A stretch of 61,537 nucleotides of DNA from Flavobacteriales bacterium (GCA_002401955.1 NVUQ01000015.1:1-61537), one strand, 5' to 3'. Shown: positions 24,957 to 34,323, numbered from the stretch's first letter. The notes: generated by a model not told the origin, from the sequence alone. Numbers and translations: made by a program.

Positions 24957-26393
24957 GTGAAAAAACTAACCAAATTTCTACTTCTTTCTTTCATAGGCCC
25001 CTTTGTCCTTACTTTTTTTATAGCCGTTTTTGTGCTATTAATGCAATTTATATGGCTGTGGGTAGATGAAATGTTGGGCAAAGGAATTAAGTGGTATATC
25101 ATTGCTGAGTTCTTAATGTATTCCGCAGCCAATATCGTTCCCTTAGCATTACCTCTTTCAGTATTATTAGCATCCTTAATGACTTTTGGGAATTTAGGCG
25201 AACACTTTGAATTGGTTTCATGTAAATCTGCAGGTATTTCTTTACAGCGTATAATGCGACCATTAGCAATATTTGTTTTATTAATTAGTTTGGGTGCTTT
25301 TGCTTTCTCAAACTATGTAATACCTGTAGCAAATCTTAAATTTTATTCGTTGTTACACGATATCAGAAACAAAAAACCAGCAGTAGATATTAAACCAGGC
25401 ATTTTTTATAATAGAATAGAAGGTTATACAATTCGAGTAATGAAAAAAACACCAATGGAAAATGGTGATGAAATGTTGAAGGATGTAATGATTTATAACC
25501 ATTCAAATAATATTGTTGGTAATCGTAAACTAACCGTTGCAGATTCTGCCATTATGAAAATGTCTGATGATAAAACTTATTTCTCCATTAATTTGTTTCA
25601 TGGTACTGATTATCGGGATGAGACAGAAACAACAATAAATAAAGTGTATCCATTATCACGTTTTTCGTTTGATGAGCATGCAATACGAATAAATTTAGAT
25701 GGTTTTAACTTTAGCAGAACAGATGAAGACGCTTTTAAGCATGATTACAGATTGTTTAATTTACAACAATTAGAAGATAATATAGATACCTTAACAAGAC
25801 AGAATAAAGGACATATTTTAAATTTCACTAATTTAATTGCTAGTAACTATCTTTTTAATGATACCATTTTTAATATAGAAAAAGATAGCGGGAGAATCGA
25901 TTTGTCTATGGCTGATTATATGTCGGAATTAAAGAAACCAGATATCGATCATGTATATAGCATTGCAATAAACAATGCAAGAACCAATAAAGGAAGATCT
26001 GGAGCAGCAGCAACACAAACCGTAATTAAAAGTAGGGATATTGCAAGAATGGGAGTAGAATGGCATCGGAAGTATGCATATTCAATAGCATGTTTTATTA
26101 TGTTTTTGATAGGCGCACCATTAGGAGCTATTGTTAAAAAGGGAGGTTTAGGAATGCCTGTTGTTATTTCTGTAATTTTCTTTGTTACATTTTGGATAAC
26201 ATCTATTATGGGAGAAAAAATGGTGAAAGAAATGGTATTACATCCTTATCAAGGAATGTGGTTATCAATAGTGTTGTTATTGCCTTTAGGAATATTTTTT
26301 ACTTATAAAGCAACAACAGATTCTGCTATGTTTAACTTTACTGCTTATACCAGTTTTTTTGCTAAAATATTTAAGAAGAAAGTCTTAGAATGA
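24957..26393 (+). CDS. LptF/LptG-family permease
   Basis: The protein has 478 residues and starts with GTG. N-terminal membrane helices (about residues 12-30, 55-75, 98-118) and C-terminal helices (about 375-395, 402-425, 432-452) flank a large periplasmic domain, as in YjgP/YjgQ proteins. These permeases form the LPS export complex with LptB. Bacteroidota often have a single longer LptF/G homologue, which fits here. It overlaps the next glycosyltransferase gene by 4 bp, opening an envelope polysaccharide block. Which of LptF or LptG it matches cannot be decided by eye. Confidence 0.9.
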   Translation: MKKLTKFLLLSFIGPFVLTFFIAVFVLLMQFIWLWVDEMLGKGIKWYIIAEFLMYSAANIVPLALPLSVLLASLMTFGNLGEHFELVSCKSAGISLQRIMRPLAIFVLLISLGAFAFSNYVIPVANLKFYSLLHDIRNKKPAVDIKPGIFYNRIEGYTIRVMKKTPMENGDEMLKDVMIYNHSNNIVGNRKLTVADSAIMKMSDDKTYFSINLFHGTDYRDETETTINKVYPLSRFSFDEHAIRINLDGFNFSRTDEDAFKHDYRLFNLQQLEDNIDTLTRQNKGHILNFTNLIASNYLFNDTIFNIEKDSGRIDLSMADYMSELKKPDIDHVYSIAINNARTNKGRSGAAATQTVIKSRDIARMGVEWHRKYAYSIACFIMFLIGAPLGAIVKKGGLGMPVVISVIFFVTFWITSIMGEKMVKEMVLHPYQGMWLSIVLLLPLGIFFTYKATTDSAMFNFTAYTSFFAKIFKKKVLE

Positions 26394-27583
26394 AAATTTT
26401 ACAAATATGTTTAAAACCTCCTTTTCCAGAAGTAGATGGAGGATGTAAAGCAATGCATGCGATTACCCAAGGTTTTTTGGATAAAAACATAGAGATTAAA
26501 GTACTAACGATTAGCACCCCTAAACATCCTTTTCAAAAAGAAAAGATGCCTACTTCTTATTTAGAAAAAACAAAAATAGAGCATGTATTTATAAATACAA
26601 AGGTTACCCTGTTAGGATCAATTTTAAATCTATTTTCTTCAAAATCATATAATTTAGAACGTTTTTATAGTAAAGAGTTTGAAAATCTTATCGTTAAGAC
26701 TTTAAAAGAAAATGCATATGATGTTGTTTTGTTGGAGACTTTTTTTGTTACAGGATATATTGAAGTGATAAGAGAAAATTGTAGTGCTAAGATTGTTTAT
26801 CAGGCTCAAAATATAGAACATGATATTTGGAGTTTGAATGCTCAAAAAGAAAAAGGATTAAAAAGATGGTATTTTAAATTCTTAGCAAAGCGTTTAAAAA
26901 TTGCAGAAATAGAAAATATTCAGAAAGTAGACGGAATTGCTCCAATTACGGATATGGATAAAAAACGTTTTACTGAGTTAGGAGCTACAGTACCTATGAT
27001 AACAATTCCTTTTGGAATAAATCTGTCAGGTTATAAATATGAGCTGCCACACTCTGGAAATAAGGTTTTTCACATAGGTAGTATGGATTGGTCGCCAAAT
27101 CAGATAGGCATAAAATGGTTGTTGGATAATGTTTGGAAAGATGTTTATAAAAAGAACCCTAATGCCCAATTGAACTTGGCAGGAAGAAGAATGCCAGCCT
27201 GGTTAAAAAGTGATAACAATCAAAATTTGAACGTTGTTGGAGAAGTAGATAGTGCCATTGATTTTATTAATGCCAATAATATAATGGTTGTTCCTTTGCT
27301 TACAGGCAGCGGAATGCGAATTAAGATAATTGAAGGAATGGTGTTGGGTAAAATGGTAATTACAACTTCTATTGGAGCAGAAGGAATTAGCTATACCGAT
27401 AAAAAGAATATTGTTATTGCCAATACACCACAAGAATTTAAAGAAGCTATTATTTATTATTTGGATAATGAAGAAGAGCAAATCGTTATTGGAAAAGCTG
27501 CTAGAAAATTGATAGAAAAAGATTATGATAATAAAATGATTGTAAATAAAATAATGAACTTTTGTAAAGAACTAATGAACTAA
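26390..27583 (+). CDS. Glycosyltransferase family 4 protein
   Basis: The protein has 397 residues with a GT-B fold. It has the N-terminal acceptor domain pattern KPPFPEVDGGCKAMHAI and a C-terminal donor-binding region including VFHIGSMDWSPNQIGIKW and VVPLLTGSGMRIKIIEGM, where the Glu is the nucleotide-sugar contact of the family. It is expected to transfer a sugar to a lipopolysaccharide or related glycan on the cytoplasmic side. It overlaps the permease before it (4 bp) and the next transferase (1 bp), so the three are translationally coupled. Confidence 0.9.
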   Translation: MKILQICLKPPFPEVDGGCKAMHAITQGFLDKNIEIKVLTISTPKHPFQKEKMPTSYLEKTKIEHVFINTKVTLLGSILNLFSSKSYNLERFYSKEFENLIVKTLKENAYDVVLLETFFVTGYIEVIRENCSAKIVYQAQNIEHDIWSLNAQKEKGLKRWYFKFLAKRLKIAEIENIQKVDGIAPITDMDKKRFTELGATVPMITIPFGINLSGYKYELPHSGNKVFHIGSMDWSPNQIGIKWLLDNVWKDVYKKNPNAQLNLAGRRMPAWLKSDNNQNLNVVGEVDSAIDFINANNIMVVPLLTGSGMRIKIIEGMVLGKMVITTSIGAEGISYTDKKNIVIANTPQEFKEAIIYYLDNEEEQIVIGKAARKLIEKDYDNKMIVNKIMNFCKELMN

Positions 27584-28752
27584 TGAAAATTTTTGTTTTA
27601 GTTTCTCGGTTTCCTTATCCCCTTGAAAAAGGAGATAAATTGCGTGTGTTTAATCAGATTAAAGAACTATCTAAAAAGCACGAAATAATACTTTGCGCAT
27701 TATCTGCCGAAAAAGTAAAAAAATCTTCTATTGACGTACTCTCAAAATATTGCTCAAAAATAGAGGTGATTAAACTTCCTAAAATTAAAATATATTGGAA
27801 CTTATTAAAGTGTTTATTATTTACCGATCAATCATTACAAGTAGCTTATTTTTATAACTCATCTGCACAAAAAAAGATAGATCAATTTCTTTTAAAGTAT
27901 CAACCAGATCACATTTACTGTCAGTTAATTAGAGTTACAGAATACGTTCGTAAATCTAAAATAAAAAAGACTCTAGATTATATGGATGCACTAGCAAGAG
28001 GTATGGAAAGAAGGGTAGAATATGCTCCGTTTTATTTAAAATGGTTTTTAAAAACAGAGACTATAAGGCTAAAAAAATACGAGCATTTTATTTATGATGA
28101 TTTTGACCATCATACCGTTATTTCAGAGCAAGACAGAGAGTTAATCGTTAACATTAACAATGATGATATTGTTGTTGTAAAAAATGGAGTTGATTACGAT
28201 ACCTACAAACACAACGAAATTGAAAAAGAATACGATTTAATATTTACCGGAAATATGGGCTATCCTCCTAATGTTGATAGTGTTGTATATTTGGTAAACA
28301 ATGTAATGCCTTTGGTTTGGAAACAGCAGCCAAATATGAAATTAGCAATTGTTGGAGCTCAACCATCGACCAAAGTGTTAAAATTAAAATCTGAAAAGGT
28401 TCTTGTTACAGGATGGGTAGATGATATGTCGGAGTATTACTTAAAATCGAACATATTTATTGCTCCAATGCAAATTGGAACAGGTTTACAGAATAAATTG
28501 TTAGAAGCTATGGCTATGAAATTGCCTTGCATTACTTCCGATTTGGCGAATAATGCTTTAGGGGCAACTCATAATGAAAACATCCTAATAGGAACTAATA
28601 GCGAAGAATATACACAGCACATTATCAATTTGATAGGAGATGTACATTTGCAAAAAAAAATAGCTGCAAATGGTTATCTTTTTGTTAAAGAAAATTATAC
28701 ATGGGAGGGAAGTACTTCAATTTTAGAGAAATTAATAACTTCGTCTTCTTAA
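27583..28752 (+). CDS. Glycosyltransferase family 4 protein (TIGR03087-like)
   Basis: The protein has 389 residues, and its N-terminus VSRFPYPLEKGDKLRVFNQI resembles glycosyltransferases of exopolysaccharide clusters. The donor-binding half contains IFTGNMGYPPNVDSV and APMQIGTGLQNKLLEAMAM, the latter with the conserved Glu. It is related to the preceding transferase, so the two may have arisen by duplication and act in succession. Its start codon overlaps the stop of the gene before (TAATG). Confidence 0.9.
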   Translation: MKIFVLVSRFPYPLEKGDKLRVFNQIKELSKKHEIILCALSAEKVKKSSIDVLSKYCSKIEVIKLPKIKIYWNLLKCLLFTDQSLQVAYFYNSSAQKKIDQFLLKYQPDHIYCQLIRVTEYVRKSKIKKTLDYMDALARGMERRVEYAPFYLKWFLKTETIRLKKYEHFIYDDFDHHTVISEQDRELIVNINNDDIVVVKNGVDYDTYKHNEIEKEYDLIFTGNMGYPPNVDSVVYLVNNVMPLVWKQQPNMKLAIVGAQPSTKVLKLKSEKVLVTGWVDDMSEYYLKSNIFIAPMQIGTGLQNKLLEAMAMKLPCITSDLANNALGATHNENILIGTNSEEYTQHIINLIGDVHLQKKIAANGYLFVKENYTWEGSTSILEKLITSSS

Positions 28753-28773
28753 GAATTTAAAAATATTTTAAGA

Positions 28774-29589
28774 ATGGAACATTTAAAAGGCAAGATTGAA
28801 GAAGCATGGAACAATAGAGAACTTCTAAAATCGGAAGGTACTCAGAAAACCATAAGAGAAGTAATAGAGCTGTTAGATAAAGGTAAGCTTAGAGTTGCTG
28901 AACCCGATGGAGACAATTGGAAGGTTAATGAATGGGTAAAAAAAGCAGTAGTATTGTATTTTCCAATTCAAAAAATGGAAACTATAGAAGTTGGCCCTTT
29001 TGAGTTTCATGATAAAATGAAATTAAAAACGAACTATGCTGATTTAGGAGTAAGAGTAGTGCCCCATGCAGTTGCTAGATACGGAGCATATCTTTCTAAA
29101 GGAGTAATTATGATGCCTTCTTATGTAAATATTGGAGCTTATGTAGATGCCGGAACAATGGTGGATACTTGGGCTACAGTTGGCTCTTGTGCCCAAATTG
29201 GTAAAGATGTACATTTGAGTGGTGGTGTTGGTATTGGAGGTGTTTTAGAACCTTTACAAGCTGCTCCAGTTGTAATAGAAGATGGTTGCTTTATTGGCTC
29301 AAGATGTATAGTTGTTGAAGGGATAAGAGTAAGAAAAGAAGCTGTTTTAGGTGCTAATGTAGTGTTAACAAAATCAACTAAAATAATTGATGTAAGTGGA
29401 AGTGAACCAATAGAATATAAGGGAGAGGTTCCAGAACGTTCAGTAGTAATTCCTGGTTCTTATACAAAAGAATTTAGTGCAGGAAAATACAATGTACCGT
29501 GTGCCTTAATTATTGGGAAAAGAAAAGCAAGTACAGATTTGAAAACATCTTTGAATGATGCTTTAAGAGAATATGATGTAGCTGTGTAA
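28774..29589 (+). CDS. dapD: 2,3,4,5-tetrahydropyridine-2,6-dicarboxylate N-succinyltransferase
   Basis: The protein has 271 residues. The enzyme acts in the succinylase branch of lysine and diaminopimelate synthesis, adding a succinyl group from succinyl-CoA. The hexapeptide repeat left-handed beta-helix runs from about residue 105 to 215 (for example VNIGAYVDAGTMVDTWATVG and GVGIGGVLEPLQAAPVVIED), preceded by a helical N-terminal domain and followed by a lysine-rich tail. The length is usual. It lies 21 bp after a glycosyltransferase gene, so cell-wall precursor and glycan genes share a transcription unit. Confidence 0.97.
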   Translation: MEHLKGKIEEAWNNRELLKSEGTQKTIREVIELLDKGKLRVAEPDGDNWKVNEWVKKAVVLYFPIQKMETIEVGPFEFHDKMKLKTNYADLGVRVVPHAVARYGAYLSKGVIMMPSYVNIGAYVDAGTMVDTWATVGSCAQIGKDVHLSGGVGIGGVLEPLQAAPVVIEDGCFIGSRCIVVEGIRVRKEAVLGANVVLTKSTKIIDVSGSEPIEYKGEVPERSVVIPGSYTKEFSAGKYNVPCALIIGKRKASTDLKTSLNDALREYDVAV

Positions 29590-29624
29590 AACATTAATCC
29601 TCACAATGACGTAAAGAGAATAAT

Positions 29625-30587
29625 TTGAATAAAATCTTAATCATACAAACCGCTTTTATTGGTGATGTTATTTTAGCAACAGCCGTTGTAGAAAAATTGA
29701 ATCAATTCTACCCTGAAAGTAAAATAGACTTTTTACTTAGAAAAGGAAATGAGGGGTTGTTAGAAAATCATCCTATCATTAATGAGGTGCTTATTTGGGA
29801 TAAAAAGAATAAGAAATATGATAACCTTAAAGCAATATCACGAAGTGTAAAAAGAATGCAATATGATGTTATTGTTAATTTACAACGCTATGCATCAAGT
29901 GGACTAATTACTGCTTTTTCTGGAGCTAATCAAAAGTTGGGCTTTAAGAAGAACCCCCTGTCGTTTTCGTTTTCAAAAAAGTTTGAACATAAAATTGGAG
30001 ATGGAACACATGAAGTAGAACGAAACCAGCAATTAATAACCCATTTAACAGATAAACAAAGCTCAAAACCTAAGCTGTATCCTTCTAATAAGGATTATGC
30101 AGATGTGGAGAAATATAAAAAGAAAGATTACGTATGCATGGCTCCAACTTCTGTTTGGGCAACCAAAGAACTACCTCAAGAACAATGGATCAAATTAATT
30201 TCAAAAATAAATGATCAACAAAATATTTATTTATTAGGAGGAGATGTAGATTTTGATAAGTGTGAAGAAATAAAACAATTATCTAAAAATAAAAATGTAA
30301 TTAACTTATCAGGAAAATTATCTTTTTTAGCTTCGGCAGCACTAATGCAACATGCAAAAATGAATTATGTAAATGATTCTGCTCCTTTGCATATTACATC
30401 GGCAATGAATGCTCCTGTTACTGCATATTTTTGTTCTACTAAACCTTCTTTTGGTTTTGGTCCGTTATCAGATAATCAAACTATTGTTGAGGTAAAAGAA
30501 AAATTAGAGTGTAGGCCTTGTGGTTTGCATGGCAAGAAAAAATGTCCTGAAGATCATTTTGATTGTGGTTTTAATATAGAGGTATAA
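29625..30587 (+). CDS. Glycosyltransferase family 9 (heptosyltransferase-like)
   Basis: The protein has 320 residues and starts with TTG; this start is required because the family's N-terminus KILIIQTAFIGDVILATAVV begins right there. The C-terminal half includes VCMAPTSVWATKELP, IYLLGG and the NDSAPLHITSAMNAPV nucleotide-sugar site. The family adds heptose to the LPS core. Four cysteines near the C-terminus (CRPCGLHGKKKC) are common in such enzymes. It continues the envelope block begun by the LptF/G permease. Confidence 0.92.
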   Translation: MNKILIIQTAFIGDVILATAVVEKLNQFYPESKIDFLLRKGNEGLLENHPIINEVLIWDKKNKKYDNLKAISRSVKRMQYDVIVNLQRYASSGLITAFSGANQKLGFKKNPLSFSFSKKFEHKIGDGTHEVERNQQLITHLTDKQSSKPKLYPSNKDYADVEKYKKKDYVCMAPTSVWATKELPQEQWIKLISKINDQQNIYLLGGDVDFDKCEEIKQLSKNKNVINLSGKLSFLASAALMQHAKMNYVNDSAPLHITSAMNAPVTAYFCSTKPSFGFGPLSDNQTIVEVKEKLECRPCGLHGKKKCPEDHFDCGFNIEV

Positions 30588-30688
30588 AGGAGGAAATTCA
30601 ATTGGCTGTATTTCTATTTTATTGTCCTGTAGAGGAGTATATTATTAATTAATGTACATTTAGAAAAACAAATAAACTCACATATACT

Positions 30689-31036
30689 ATGAAAAAAATA
30701 ATATTAATTTTTGGGATGCTTCTTATTGTCAGCCTTTCATTTGGAAGAGATTTCATTTATGAACTGGAAAAGTCTATAGCAAGAGCACAAAAAGGCAGTA
30801 AGGTCGAATACGTACTTCATCTACCAGGAGGAGATGAAAAGACTTTTACAGGGAAGGATTTTACAAGTGGAAATCTTGTTAAATCGGGAGAGACTCCATT
30901 ATATTTTGAATTATTTAAAGGAGAAGGTGATAAAAAATATAATATTATGGTAAATCTTAGAACCCCTATTTATTATAAGCTTGATATTGAGAAAGTTAAT
31001 GAGGTTTGGAATTATTCTTTCCATTTTTATTATTAG
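30689..31036 (+). CDS. Small exported protein (115 aa)
   Basis: I do not recognise this protein. It has a signal peptide (residues 1-19, ending SLSFG) and a mature part of about 96 residues, rich in charged residues, with probable beta strands (KVEYVLHLPGG, YNIMVNLRTPIYYKL). A weak -7 like TACATTTA is 26 bp upstream. It is probably periplasmic. No neighbour suggests a role. Confidence 0.6.
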   Translation: MKKIILIFGMLLIVSLSFGRDFIYELEKSIARAQKGSKVEYVLHLPGGDEKTFTGKDFTSGNLVKSGETPLYFELFKGEGDKKYNIMVNLRTPIYYKLDIEKVNEVWNYSFHFYY

Positions 31037-31091
31037 AAGATGGTATTATTCAATACCCTCATTGAAACGAGTTTCACTCGTTACTGAAAAT

Positions 31092-31120
31092 AAAAAAAAC
31101 CAAAGCATTGCTTTGGTTTT
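31092..31120 (-). terminator. Terminator after tRNA-Arg
   Basis: AAACCAAAGC and GCTTTGGTTT form a perfect stem with a 3-nt loop. On the minus strand it is followed by a run of eight T, and it lies 12 bp beyond the tRNA. A T-rich stretch on the plus side could also serve the small exported-protein gene. Confidence 0.85.
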
Positions 31121-31131
31121 CCTTTCTTATG

Positions 31132-31205
31132 TGACCCTGTAGGGATTCGAACCCCAAATCTCCTCGGCCGTAACGAGGTGCAGTATCCAGTTATGCTACA
31201 AGGCC
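31132..31205 (-). tRNA. tRNA-Arg (anticodon ACG)
   Basis: The minus-strand transcript begins GGCCTTG and ends CAGGGTC-A, pairing as an acceptor stem with two G-U pairs. The anticodon arm is CCTCG-TTACGGC-CGAGG, so the anticodon is ACG (plus-strand 31169-31171), reading CGT after adenosine deamination. The T-arm carries GGGGTTCGAATCCC. The total is 74 nt. The 3' CCA is not encoded. Confidence 0.96.
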
Positions 31206-31288
31206 AAATTTTAAGAGTGCAAATATAGAAATAAGCTTTTTATTAAACCTAAAATTTGTCGTAAAAATCAAAGCTTAATTTTAATACT

Positions 31289-31759
31289 TTACTTCAGTAC
31301 CAAAGGAACATTTCTGCTAAACCCTGCATTAAAAGCAATAGAGGTATTTGTTTCTTCTATGCCCTTAATAGGGTGTATTTTTTCATATAAAATGGTTCTG
31401 AAATGATCATTATTAAAAGCGTAAGTTTTAATAAGTAACGCATGTTTCCCAGTAACGTTTAAGCATTCTACAACTTCAGGTATTTGTTTTAATGCATTTA
31501 CTACCTGATCAACATACCTCGATTCTTTTAAAACAATACCAGTGCTGGCAATAGTTGTGTACCCTAAAGTTGTTGGGTCAATTTCGTAATGAGCATTTTT
31601 TAAAACCCCCATTTTTTTTAACCTATTAATTCGCTGATGAGTTAAAGAATTTGAAATTTTAAGAATTTTAGCCAGTTGGATGTATGGGATTCTTGCATCT
31701 TTAGTAAGTTTTCGGAGCAACTCAATATCTAAGCTGTCAAGTTGATTATTTACATTCAT
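31289..31759 (-). CDS. Lrp/AsnC-family transcriptional regulator
   Basis: The protein has 156 residues. The N-terminal helix-turn-helix runs from LDIELLRKLTKDARIPYIQLAKIL to LTHQRINRLKKMG (about residues 9-50), and a RAM ligand-binding domain follows (about 70-150), with TGKHALLIKTY in its core. Lrp/AsnC proteins sense amino acids. It is divergent from the DUF1338 and FAD dehydrogenase genes 159 bp away and is their likely regulator, though no operator can be named from sequence. There is no terminator between it and the tRNA that follows. Confidence 0.95.
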   Translation of the reverse strand: MNVNNQLDSLDIELLRKLTKDARIPYIQLAKILKISNSLTHQRINRLKKMGVLKNAHYEIDPTTLGYTTIASTGIVLKESRYVDQVVNALKQIPEVVECLNVTGKHALLIKTYAFNNDHFRTILYEKIHPIKGIEETNTSIAFNAGFSRNVPLVLK

Positions 31760-31879
31760 TTTAAACTATTAAAAAGTCATATTGATTATTTAAATTACAA
31801 TAACCTATTATAATGAAACAATATTAATCATTAATATATTATTATGATTCTTAAAATAGCTATTAATAATTATACAAAT

Positions 31880-31887
31880 TAATTTTG
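31880..31887 (+). promoter_or_regulatory. Promoter -7 element TAATTTTG for the DUF1338 operon
   Basis: TAATTTTG matches TAnnTTTG and lies 31 bp before the ATG at 31919. It is in the divergent gap with the Lrp-type regulator. Confidence 0.6.
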
Positions 31888-31918
31888 AGCTTTCTAAACT
31901 CGAAAAAAATATAAAACA

Positions 31919-32728
31919 ATGGAAAAAGAATTGCTATTTGATACGCTATGGAAAGATTATGTTACTCAAACTCCATCAGCATCAAAAATTAATGAATTAT
32001 TGCAACAACATGGTGAAACTGTAAAGAATGACCATATTGCTTTAAGAACAGTTAATTTGCCAGAAGTTGGTATTGATAAATTGGCGGTACTATTTATACA
32101 AGTCGGTTATGTAGAAAAAGAAAGTTACTATTTCTCAGAAAAAAAACTGAGAGCAAAACATTTCGAACATGTTAGTGATTTATCTGCACCAAAAGTATTT
32201 ATTAGTGAGTTGTTGTTAGAAGAGTTTAGTGAAGAGCTTCAAGAAACGGTAAAATCATTTATTAGTAAAATTCCGAAAGGAATATTAGAATTAGATGCGT
32301 TGTTGGTTTCTGGTAGAACTTGGGGTACGGTTTCATATCAGACTTACGAATCGCTAAGAAAAGAATCGGAGTATGCTGCGTGGTTATATATTTATGGTTT
32401 TTGTGCCAATCATTTTACGATTAATGTAAATGAATTAAAAAACATAGAAGATATCAATGATATGAACGTTTTTTTAAAATTTAATTCTTTTCAAATGAAT
32501 GAATCTGGAGGAGAAATTAAAGGAAGTTCAGATTTGATGCTGGAGCAATCAAGTATCTTAGCGGATAAAAAAGAAGTAGCGTTTATAGAAGGAAATTATT
32601 TAATACCTTCGTGTTATTACGAATTTGCAAAAAGATACAAACAGTCAAATGGAGAATTGTTTCAGGGATTTGTTACAAATTCAGCAGATAAAATTTTTGA
32701 AAGTACAGATTTAGTTCTTCAACACTAG
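31919..32728 (+). CDS. DUF1338 metalloenzyme (possible 2-oxoadipate dioxygenase/decarboxylase)
   Basis: The protein has 269 residues. DUF1338 enzymes such as P. putida HglS use iron to turn 2-oxoadipate into D-2-hydroxyglutarate. The HglS metal residues His, His, Glu correspond by spacing to His39 (NDHIALRT), His165 (CANHFT) and Glu235 (SCYYEF); Arg43, four after the first His, fits the keto-acid contact. It is much shorter than HglS, as is usual for the short branch, whose substrate is not established to my knowledge. The next gene, 6 bp on, encodes an FAD dehydrogenase of the 2-hydroxyacid type, and an amino acid regulator is divergent. A link to lysine breakdown is therefore inferred. Confidence 0.85.
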   Translation: MEKELLFDTLWKDYVTQTPSASKINELLQQHGETVKNDHIALRTVNLPEVGIDKLAVLFIQVGYVEKESYYFSEKKLRAKHFEHVSDLSAPKVFISELLLEEFSEELQETVKSFISKIPKGILELDALLVSGRTWGTVSYQTYESLRKESEYAAWLYIYGFCANHFTINVNELKNIEDINDMNVFLKFNSFQMNESGGEIKGSSDLMLEQSSILADKKEVAFIEGNYLIPSCYYEFAKRYKQSNGELFQGFVTNSADKIFESTDLVLQH

Positions 32729-32734
32729 GTAATT

Positions 32735-34138
32735 ATGAAATACAATATTGTTACAGATCCAATTATTAATCACTTAAAGAGTATAGTTGGCGATACCTAT
32801 GTTTTGTTTGATAAGGAAGCTTTTGAAAAGTACGGAAGAGACGAAACAGAAGACTTAGTCTTTTACCCAGAGGTGGTTGTAAAACCAAGAACTCCAGAAG
32901 AGATATCGTTAATATTAAAATTATGTAATAAGGAAAATATTCCCGTGACTCCACGTGGAGCAGGAACAGGTTTAAGTGGAGGTGCTTTGCCAGTTAATAA
33001 AGGGGTATTACTTTCTATGGAGCGTTTTAATGCTATTTTAGAAATTGATGAACGAAATTTACAAGCAACAATTGAACCTGGAGTTATTACTCAAGTTTTT
33101 CAAGAAGCTGTAGAAGAAAAAGGATTGTTTTATCCACCTGACCCTTCAAGTAAAGGAAGTTGCTTTATTGGAGGGAATTTAGCTGAAAATTCTGGCGGAC
33201 CAAAAGCTGTTAAATATGGTGTAACAAAAGATTATGTGCTTAATCTTGAAGTGGTTTTACCTACTGGTGATATTATATGGACTGGAGCAAATGTATTAAA
33301 AAACTCTACAGGATATAATCTAACCCAGTTAATGGTTGGTAGTGAAGGAACATTAGGTATTATTACAAAAGCAGTATTTCGATTAATTCCTTATCCTAAA
33401 CATGACTTATTAATGTTAGTGCCGTTTTACTCTGCTGAAGAGGCATGTAAAGCAGTTTCCGCTATTTTTAGAGCAGGTGTAACACCTTCGGGAATGGAAT
33501 TTATGGAAAGAGAAGCATTGATTTGGGGAGGAGAGTATATCGGTGATGAATCATTACAAATACCTGATGATATTCAAGCACATCTTTTAATTGAGGTAGA
33601 TGGAAATAATAAAGAAGTGCTTTTTAATGATTGTGAAACCATATATAAAGTGTTAGAAGACTTTAATTGTGGTGAAGTTCTGTTTGCTGAAGATTCAGTT
33701 CAAAAGGAAAAATTATGGAAAATTAGAAGGGTTGTTGGAGAAGCAGTAAAATCAAAATCTATTTATAAAGAAGAAGATACTGTTGTTCCAAGAGCAGAGT
33801 TGCCAATTCTTTTAAAAGGTGTAAAAGAAATAGGCAAACAATATGGCTTTAAATCGGTGTGTTATGGTCATGCAGGCGATGGAAATTTACACATCAATAT
33901 TATAAAAGGAGAAATGTCTGATGATGATTGGAATAATAAACTGTCAGGAGGGATTCGTGAAATATTTGAATTGTGCATCCAATTAAAAGGAACTATATCT
34001 GGAGAGCATGGAATTGGCTATGTACAAAAAGAATATATGGAGATTCCTTTTAGTACTACTGAAATAAACCTTCAAAAAGATATAAAGCGATTGTTCGATC
34101 CTAGAATAATTCTGAACCCAAATAAGGTTTTTTTATAA
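32735..34138 (+). CDS. FAD-linked D-2-hydroxyacid dehydrogenase (GlcD/D-LDH/D-2HG dehydrogenase family)
   Basis: The protein has 467 residues. The FAD-binding PCMH domain has the PRGAGTGLSGGALP loop (about residues 73-86) and GGNLAENSGGPKAVKYG; the C-terminal FAD-oxidase domain contains YGHAGDGNLHINI and GEHGIGYVQKEYM with the conserved metal/substrate His and Glu residues. Members oxidise glycolate, D-lactate or D-2-hydroxyglutarate and pass electrons to the respiratory chain. With the DUF1338 gene directly before it (6 bp), D-2-hydroxyglutarate is a plausible substrate; sequence alone cannot distinguish these. A terminator follows immediately. Confidence 0.92.
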   Translation: MKYNIVTDPIINHLKSIVGDTYVLFDKEAFEKYGRDETEDLVFYPEVVVKPRTPEEISLILKLCNKENIPVTPRGAGTGLSGGALPVNKGVLLSMERFNAILEIDERNLQATIEPGVITQVFQEAVEEKGLFYPPDPSSKGSCFIGGNLAENSGGPKAVKYGVTKDYVLNLEVVLPTGDIIWTGANVLKNSTGYNLTQLMVGSEGTLGIITKAVFRLIPYPKHDLLMLVPFYSAEEACKAVSAIFRAGVTPSGMEFMEREALIWGGEYIGDESLQIPDDIQAHLLIEVDGNNKEVLFNDCETIYKVLEDFNCGEVLFAEDSVQKEKLWKIRRVVGEAVKSKSIYKEEDTVVPRAELPILLKGVKEIGKQYGFKSVCYGHAGDGNLHINIIKGEMSDDDWNNKLSGGIREIFELCIQLKGTISGEHGIGYVQKEYMEIPFSTTEINLQKDIKRLFDPRIILNPNKVFL

Positions 34139-34139
34139 A

Positions 34140-34167
34140 AAAGTCCCGTTTAAAACGGGACTTTAAT
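34140..34167 (+). terminator. Terminator of the DUF1338 operon
   Basis: AAAGTCCCGTTT and AAACGGGACTTT form a near-perfect palindrome directly after the stop codon. The T-run is short. The remaining gap to the next gene (34168-34394) holds only a promoter-like motif and an ACTAACTA-rich leader. Confidence 0.75.
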
Positions 34168-34323
34168 ATTCAAAGGCATGGAGACTTTATTTACATTTAA
34201 CTACCTATCTAATTAACTTTAAAACTGTCTCCAAACATAAGACGGGTTACAAGTTAAAAAGGTTGCTTAAGGTGTAATGTTAAAAATAATATCTTAGACT
34301 TTCAATATTGATAAAAATATTGT

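Noticed and set aside
31132-31205. tRNA as an integration site for an island
   Set aside because: No integrase, no duplicated tRNA 3' end and ordinary genes on both sides.
34180-34232. GGAGAC/GTCTCC pair as a small RNA
   Set aside because: Only six paired bases with a 41-nt loop; no promoter or terminator frames it.
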